Shown here: positions 10,207 through 14,975 of the stretch, piece by piece
Numbering within the stretch: the stretch's first letter is position 1
Layout of the letters: the number at the start of each line of letters is the position of its first letter
From: Diplocarpon mali
Lineage: Eukaryota; Ascomycota; Leotiomycetes; Helotiales; Drepanopezizaceae
Reading direction: 5' to 3'
Length of the DNA stretch: 14,975 bases
Assembly (NCBI GenBank): GCA_024741835.1
Contig: JAENRP010000619.1
Location: 1 to 14,975, forward strand
Notes under the pieces: generated by a model
What the model saw: the letters and a program-made list of their open reading frames with translations, nothing else
Databases searched by the model: none
What the model was told of the DNA's origin: nothing
Made by a program: the position numbers and the translations under genes

Positions 10207-13200
10207 ATGATTAAGAAGACTATTAAGAATAATAATGCTAAGATCAAGCTCAATTGGTCTAACTATTGGGAATAGGAACTAGCTACTATTTAAAACTTGG
10301 CTATAAATGGCTGTCTCTAATAGGCTATTAGCCTTATTCCTTTAAAATCTGCTAAATCTAAAGGTAAATAGGAAAAGAAGAACTAAGAAGTTATAGCTAC
10401 TATAGCTAAAGGCCTTACCCTTAGCTTTAATAGAAAGTATTGCACTTAGATTATAGTTGATAATGCTTACGCTCTTTAGAACGCTTTTAAAGTAGGAGAG
10501 AGCAAACTTATTAAGAACTCTAAGACTTATATAAACTTAATCAAATAGTTTAATAAGGCTAAGTATATTCCCTACTTTAAGTCGTTTAATAACTACGTCT
10601 TATAACTTAAGAGTATTTAAGCTCTCCTTTAAGGCTATAGCAACCCTTTTAATAATACTTAAATAAAAAAGCAATTGCTTAATAGTCTCTTAATAGTTGG
10701 AATGTAGAGTTTAATTATAATTAACCTTAAAACCTTTCTTATAACCTTATAAGAGATAATTGTCGCAATTTAAGAGTATAAAGTGATATATAGATAAGAG
10801 TTAAAGGTAGTACCTATATTTATATAGATAGCTGTATTAATCGCTAAGGCCTACTTTATAAAAGGAGGAGGCTGCGGTAGAGATAGTAGCAGAGATAGTA
10901 GCAGAGGCAGAGATAGAGGCAGAGGTAGATATAAAGGCAGAGGTAATAAAAGAAGAGGAGGAATATAATAAGGAGGAATACAAAAGGGAGAAAGAGGAGG
11001 AAAGTATTATAATTGTGGTAAACCTAGCTATTGGAAAGTAGAGTGCTAGTTAAAGAAGAGAGGAGGAGATAAAGCCAGAGCTTAAATAGCTAAAGATAAT
11101 ATAACCTTATCTATCTACTCTTATTTTTTAAAATGTAAAGTTGCCTTAATAATAGAAGCTATTGAGACAGCTTTAAGCTTAAAGATAGATTAGCCTTTTT
11201 AGAAAGTAGACTCTAGTACTATAAGATACTTCTTTAGTATATAGAACGATTTTATTAAAATTAAGAAGTAGAATAACTTAAAGTAAGTTAGAATAGCAAA
11301 TAGCGCGCTCTTAAAAGCAATTGGCTATAGAGACTATATTATTAATAATAAACTGATACTATATAATATATAGTATATTCTATTATTTGGTAATACTCGA
11401 CTTATATTAGTCTTAAAGCTCGGCGACGATAATATTACTATGATCTTTAGTAAAGAAGAGGCAAAAGGGTATTAAGGCGACGATATAGTATTTACTATAC
11501 TATAGCTTAGTAGATTATTCACTTTATCTCGATTATATACTGCTATTGCAATTGAAGCAGATGAAAAGGCTATAAACCTTAGCCTTATATAACCTTTAGA
11601 ACTAATTAATATAAAGACGATATTGCAAAACTCAAATAAAACGGATTTAGAGCTCCTTTATAAGAGATTAGGTCACCTTAACTATACTAAGCTAAAGAAG
11701 CTAGTTGATAATAACTATAGCTTAAATATAGAAGCTCGAATCGCTCTTAAAGGAGAGAGAAACTACGAAAGCTGCTTAATAGGTAGAATAAAGAAGCAAT
11801 TTAATAAGAAAACAGATATAAGAATAGATAAGATCTATAGAAGACTCTATACTGATATATTAGGAATACTACTGCTATTAATTAAAGGGTATCGCTACTT
11901 CCTATTAATAGTAGATAATACCTGCAGATGCTATTAGATAAGGCTACTAAAGAATAAGAGCGCCGATAAGATATAGCTAAAAATCAAAGACCTAAAGAAG
12001 TAACTAAAGATAGAGAACTCTATATTAGTAGTATACTAGAGGTCTGATAATAGTATAGGAGAGTTTGGAGGCAAATTCTTACTATAGCTATTAGAAGGAG
12101 GTATAACCTTAGAACCTTTACTTACTTATAAGTATAGTTTAAATGGCGTTATTAAACGTTAGATATACGAAATTATAAAAATAGCTCGCTCTTGCATATA
12201 CGACGCTAAGATGAATAGCTATATATAGTACTATACTATAGAGTAGGCCTATAGGCTAAAGAATAGGAGGCCTACAAAGGCTCTACCTTTTAGAGAGCTG
12301 AAAGGCCTAACTCTATTAAAGGCATACTTAGAATATACTAAAGATCTTTTAAAAATTAGAGTATTTAGGTCTAAGGCGTTCCTATTAAATAATAGAGAAA
12401 ATAGCCTAGGTAAGTTCGAGTTAAGAACTATAATAGGAGCTTGGATACTCGTAGGTATAATAAGCTTAAAGACGTATAAGCTATTAAACGTTAAGACTTT
12501 AAAAGAACTAATATCTGCTAATATTAAATTTAATAAATACTTAATATATAATATAAGAGAAGTATAACTATAGGAAAGACCTTAGAATAAGAGGCTAGCA
12601 TATAGTACTATAAGCTTAATAAGACCTATAAGGCTAGTAGATATTACTAAAAGACCTCTTATAAGAGTTATAAAGAGGCTAGTATATAAAACTAAAAGAG
12701 TATATAGTACTAAAAGACCTATAATATTAGAGTTATTAGAAAATAGGCAAATCTATAGTAATAAAGTTGAAGTAAGAGGTACTAAACCTTAAAGGGTAAT
12801 AGAAAACATCCCTAAAGCGTCTGATCAACGCATTCTAAAGCAAATAGAGACTCCTACCTTATAGTATAGTAAGAAGCTAAAGCCAAAACGAGTATTTAGC
12901 GAGATTAATACTTAAAAGAGTGCGTTGACCTTTATAGGAAATCAACCAACTATTCCTATAAAGGTAATATTAGTATATAATGCGCTAAGTCAAAATCTAA
13001 AAGAATAAAAAGAAGCAATACTTAGTAAATTCGAAGCTATAAAATCAATAGGAACCTTTAAAATAATATTAGGTAAACCTCTTATTAAAAGAAAGCTAAT
13101 AAAATCGAGATTAATTCTACGAAATAAGATTATAAATAGAGTATTAATAAGAAGGAAGGCTCGAATTATACTAAAAGGCTATAAGCAATAGTATAAGGTA

Positions 13201-14553
13201 GATTACTTTAATACTTTTGCTAGCGTTATTAAGCATACAACTCTACAAGTTCTACTTACCTTTATAGCCTCAAGAGACCTAGAAATCGAGCAAATCAATA
13301 TCAATACAGCCTTCTTAAACGCGTACTTAGCTAAAGACGTATATATAGTACTACTAGATAACAAATGCAACCTATTCTACGAATTATACCTTTAACTTTA
13401 AGGAAAATAAGCCTATATCAAGCTTCTAAGGTTATTATACGGCCTAAAACAAGCACCTTAAGAATAGTAGCTACTAGTTAAAGATAAAATAGAGAAGGCT
13501 GGCCTATAAAGCGCTAAAGCAGATCCAAATCTATTTATATAGGAAAATCAAGCTGATAATACAACTGCGTATATATTAGTCTTTATAAATAATATGCTAA
13601 TTATTAGAAAATAATAAGATTGCAATTACTTTAAAAAGAAGATTCTTAATACTTAAAAAGGAAAAGACCTAAGGCTAATTAGCACCTTTATTAGAATACA
13701 AATTAAATAAGATCGCAAGACTAGAATGCTACAAATTCACTAAACAGACTATATTAAAAAGATTCTTAATAGATTTAGGATAGCTAATTGCAAAGGGAAT
13801 AACCTACTAGCCTTAGCTAGTATAGTATTAAGGAAATTAGGTATAGATAAAGCTTATATTAATAAGCTACTATAACTTAAAGATATCTTACTTTATTAGT
13901 AGATTATAAGAAGCATTATATATCCCTTAAACCTTATAAGGCTAGATATCTCCTATATTATCGGCCAATTAGTATAGCATATAGCAACCCCTTTATAAGA
14001 TCACCTCTAAGCTACGAAACCCCTCTTATAATACCTATAAAAGACCGCCGAAGATGGAATTATATATAAAAAAGGCGAACCAAATCAATTTAATGCTTAT
14101 ACAGATGCCACTTAAGCTACTAAGAACGATAGGAAGTTATTCTAAGGCTAACTTATTAAGTATAATAGAGGAGTTGTTAGCTAAGCTGCAAATAGGCAAA
14201 AATCTACTTCTCTAAGTAATAAATAAGCCGAGATAATAGCGGCTTCTAACAGCTCAAGAGAGGTAGCTTAAATGCTAAAGCTATTCGCCAACCTTAATAT
14301 ACAACTCAATCGATTACCTTATTTATAGCTCGATAACAAAGGAGCGAGATCTCTTACTAAAGAACGAAAATTTTCAGCTAAATTGAAGTATATCGACGTT
14401 TAACACTTTTATATAAGAGACGATATAATAGCTAAAGGCAAGATGATAGTAGCTTATATACCTAGAAATGACAATATAGCAGACTCCCTTATAAAAGCTC
14501 TACTAGGACCCACTTTCGAGAAATACAAGGGTTATATAGGCCTACTAAAGTGA
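10207..14553 (+). pseudogene. Copia gag-pol polyprotein, one frame of 1448 codons with about 76 internal stops
   Basis: The frame from ATG 10207 to TGA 14551-14553 is continuous, with no net frame change. Gag covers about codons 1-300, with a Gly/Arg-rich segment (219-250) and a zinc knuckle near 267 that reads YNCGKPSYWKVEC; the first Cys and the His are now Tyr. The protease has DSS at 335, expected DSG. The pre-integrase zinc region is near 480-520 (RLGHLN). The integrase has D550 and D614, and K650 stands in the place of the catalytic Glu in NGVIKR, exactly 35 residues after D614. RT has N1031 in ININTAFLN where the first catalytic Asp is expected, YGLKQAP near 1080, and FINNM (1126-1130) for YVDDM. 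RNase H keeps D1300, E1342 and D1376. Stops sit at sites expected to be Gln (CAR to TAR) and Trp (TGG to TAG or TAA). It would be translated only as fragments. Confidence 0.93.
10861..10965 (+). repeat. Purine-rich GR/RG repeat segment within gag
   Basis: Imperfect repeats of AGAGATAGTAGC and AGAGGCAGAGATAGAGGC encode GGGCGRDSSRDSSRGRDRG and similar, a low-complexity RGG-like basic stretch just before the zinc knuckle. Such segments usually bind RNA in nucleocapsid regions. It is the longest gag stretch without a stop, because its codons (GGN, AGA, GAT, AGC) cannot become TAA or TAG by one C-to-T or G-to-A change. Confidence 0.7.
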
Positions 14554-14840
14554 AAATCGACAAAAGAAGGCTATATAAAGGGAGGAAACCCATAGGAAAG
14601 CTATATATAAGGAGGAAATCTATAATACGACTATATAAAAGGGTGAAAAGCTATAATATAGCTAAGTCAAAGGTACTCTTATACTATAACGCATGTTTTA
14701 ATATTATAGGGCGGCTGAATTCTATATAAGGGAGACGTAGGCGCCATATACTAAAGAGTATATTATAGGAGTTAATAAGGCCTAGACTATACAAAAAAAA
14801 AAATGTAGGGCTCTTTACTCTGAGTTCTATAAAGCTTTAT
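14554..14840 (+). other. 3' non-coding part of the retrotransposon
   Basis: About 290 bases between the gag-pol TGA and the 3' LTR. It holds the 30-bp tandem repeats at 14571-14652, a further partial copy of the unit near 14722, and a run of about eleven A near 14791. No open frame is present. Confidence 0.6.
14571..14652 (+). repeat. Three tandem copies of a 30-bp unit
   Basis: The core CTATATAAAGGGAGGAAA and its variants start at 14571, 14601 and 14631, so the period is exactly 30. Each copy is a CTATATA box followed by a purine run (GGGAGGAAA, AGGAGGAAA, GGGTGAAAA). The purine runs resemble polypurine tracts. Confidence 0.75.
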
Positions 14841-14851
14841 AGTAGGAGGCA
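14841..14851 (+). other. Polypurine tract before the 3' LTR
   Basis: AGTAGGAGGCA directly abuts the 3' LTR, where plus-strand DNA synthesis is primed in LTR elements. It is short and interrupted by T and C, so the assignment rests on position more than on sequence. Confidence 0.45.
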
Positions 14852-14975
14852 TATTAGAAATATACAAGGTACAGAGATTACCGCACGGAGCGGAGGCTAA
14901 GGCTTGGTAAGCCAACCTTGTATATATACTACTTCAGCTCTCTAGAACTAGAATCTACACCTTTCGATTCTGTCA
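14852..14975 (+). repeat. 3' LTR (124 bp)
   Basis: Gap-free match to 9905-10028 with eight transitions. This copy keeps the terminal CA but has TA for the initial TG. Outer inverted arms ATATACAAGGT (14860-14870) and ACCTTGTATAT (14915-14925) pair perfectly. They enclose CCGC/GCGG (14881-14893) and GGCTT/AAGCC (14901-14913). The repeat ends on the last base of the window. Confidence 0.93.

Larger units (their letters stand above)
9905..14975 (+). mobile_element. Complete but dead Ty1/copia LTR retrotransposon, RIP-mutated (5071 bp)
   Basis: Two 124-bp direct repeats flank a single gag-pol frame with the domain order gag, protease, integrase, reverse transcriptase, RNase H. Integrase before RT defines Ty1/copia rather than Ty3/gypsy. 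The 5' LTR begins TG and ends TA; the 3' LTR begins TA and ends CA. Each has lost one half of the usual TG...CA ends to a transition. A tRNA-complementary primer site directly follows the 5' LTR, and a purine-rich run precedes the 3' LTR. The element is full length with no detected net indel in its coding part, but it carries about 76 in-frame stops and altered catalytic residues, so it cannot move by itself. TA-rich composition with few TG/CA words fits RIP of a fungal repeat. The window stops at the last LTR base. Confidence 0.95.

Noticed and set aside
11623..11937. A stand-alone 104-residue gene in the retrotransposon.
   Set aside because: It is just the longest stop-free piece of the gag-pol frame (pre-integrase zinc region and first integrase Asp), not a separate gene.
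10207..14553. A reassigned genetic code with UAA and UAG read as glutamine, because the frame is long and the stops are only TAA/TAG.
   Set aside because: Several stops sit at positions that are Trp in copia proteins (before the protease DSG motif, after the RT GLKQAP motif, in RNase H), and catalytic Asp, Glu, Cys and His codons are also changed by transitions. The intact Sfk1-like gene needs no such code.

Overview
The window looks like nuclear DNA of a filamentous ascomycete (Pezizomycotina). Three things point there. The one intact gene is split by three introns of about 50 bases with fungal CTAAC/CTGAC branch sites. A decayed gene matches a family I know only from filamentous fungi. A Ty1/copia retrotransposon carries the transition signature of repeat-induced point mutation (RIP: CpA to TpA, seen as TpG to TpA on the other strand). 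I cannot name the genus.

Layout. Positions 1-441 hold short open stretches on the + strand that pass from frame to frame, probably the broken end of an unidentified gene. Positions 1120-3470 (minus strand) hold a badly decayed copy of a large fungal protein family of unknown function; recognisable blocks lie in the correct order but are split by stops and frame changes. Positions 3471-7330 are an AT-rich desert with no gene I can support. Positions 7331-8199 (+) hold the only intact gene, a 238-residue six-span membrane protein of the Frag1/DRAM/Sfk1 family in four exons. Positions 8200-9904 hold intergenic DNA and two unassignable short ORFs. Positions 9905-14975 hold a complete copia-type LTR retrotransposon (5071 bp, two 124-bp LTRs), and its right edge coincides with the last base of the window.

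The retrotransposon keeps gag, protease, integrase, reverse transcriptase and RNase H in one reading frame from ATG 10207 to TGA 14551. There is no net frame change, but about 76 internal stops, all TAA or TAG and none TGA. Key residues are also changed (integrase E to K, both aspartates of the RT YxDD box to N, zinc-knuckle C and H to Y), so this copy is dead. The LTRs differ at 8 of 124 sites, every one a transition.

Together this is a gene-poor, repeat-rich compartment in which two kinds of decay can be told apart: indel decay of the minus-strand gene, and point-mutational silencing of the retrotransposon. The Sfk1-like gene between them appears intact. I see no CRISPR array, rRNA, tRNA, operon or evident new multi-gene system. 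The most unusual structural detail is a nested inverted-repeat fold inside the very short LTRs.
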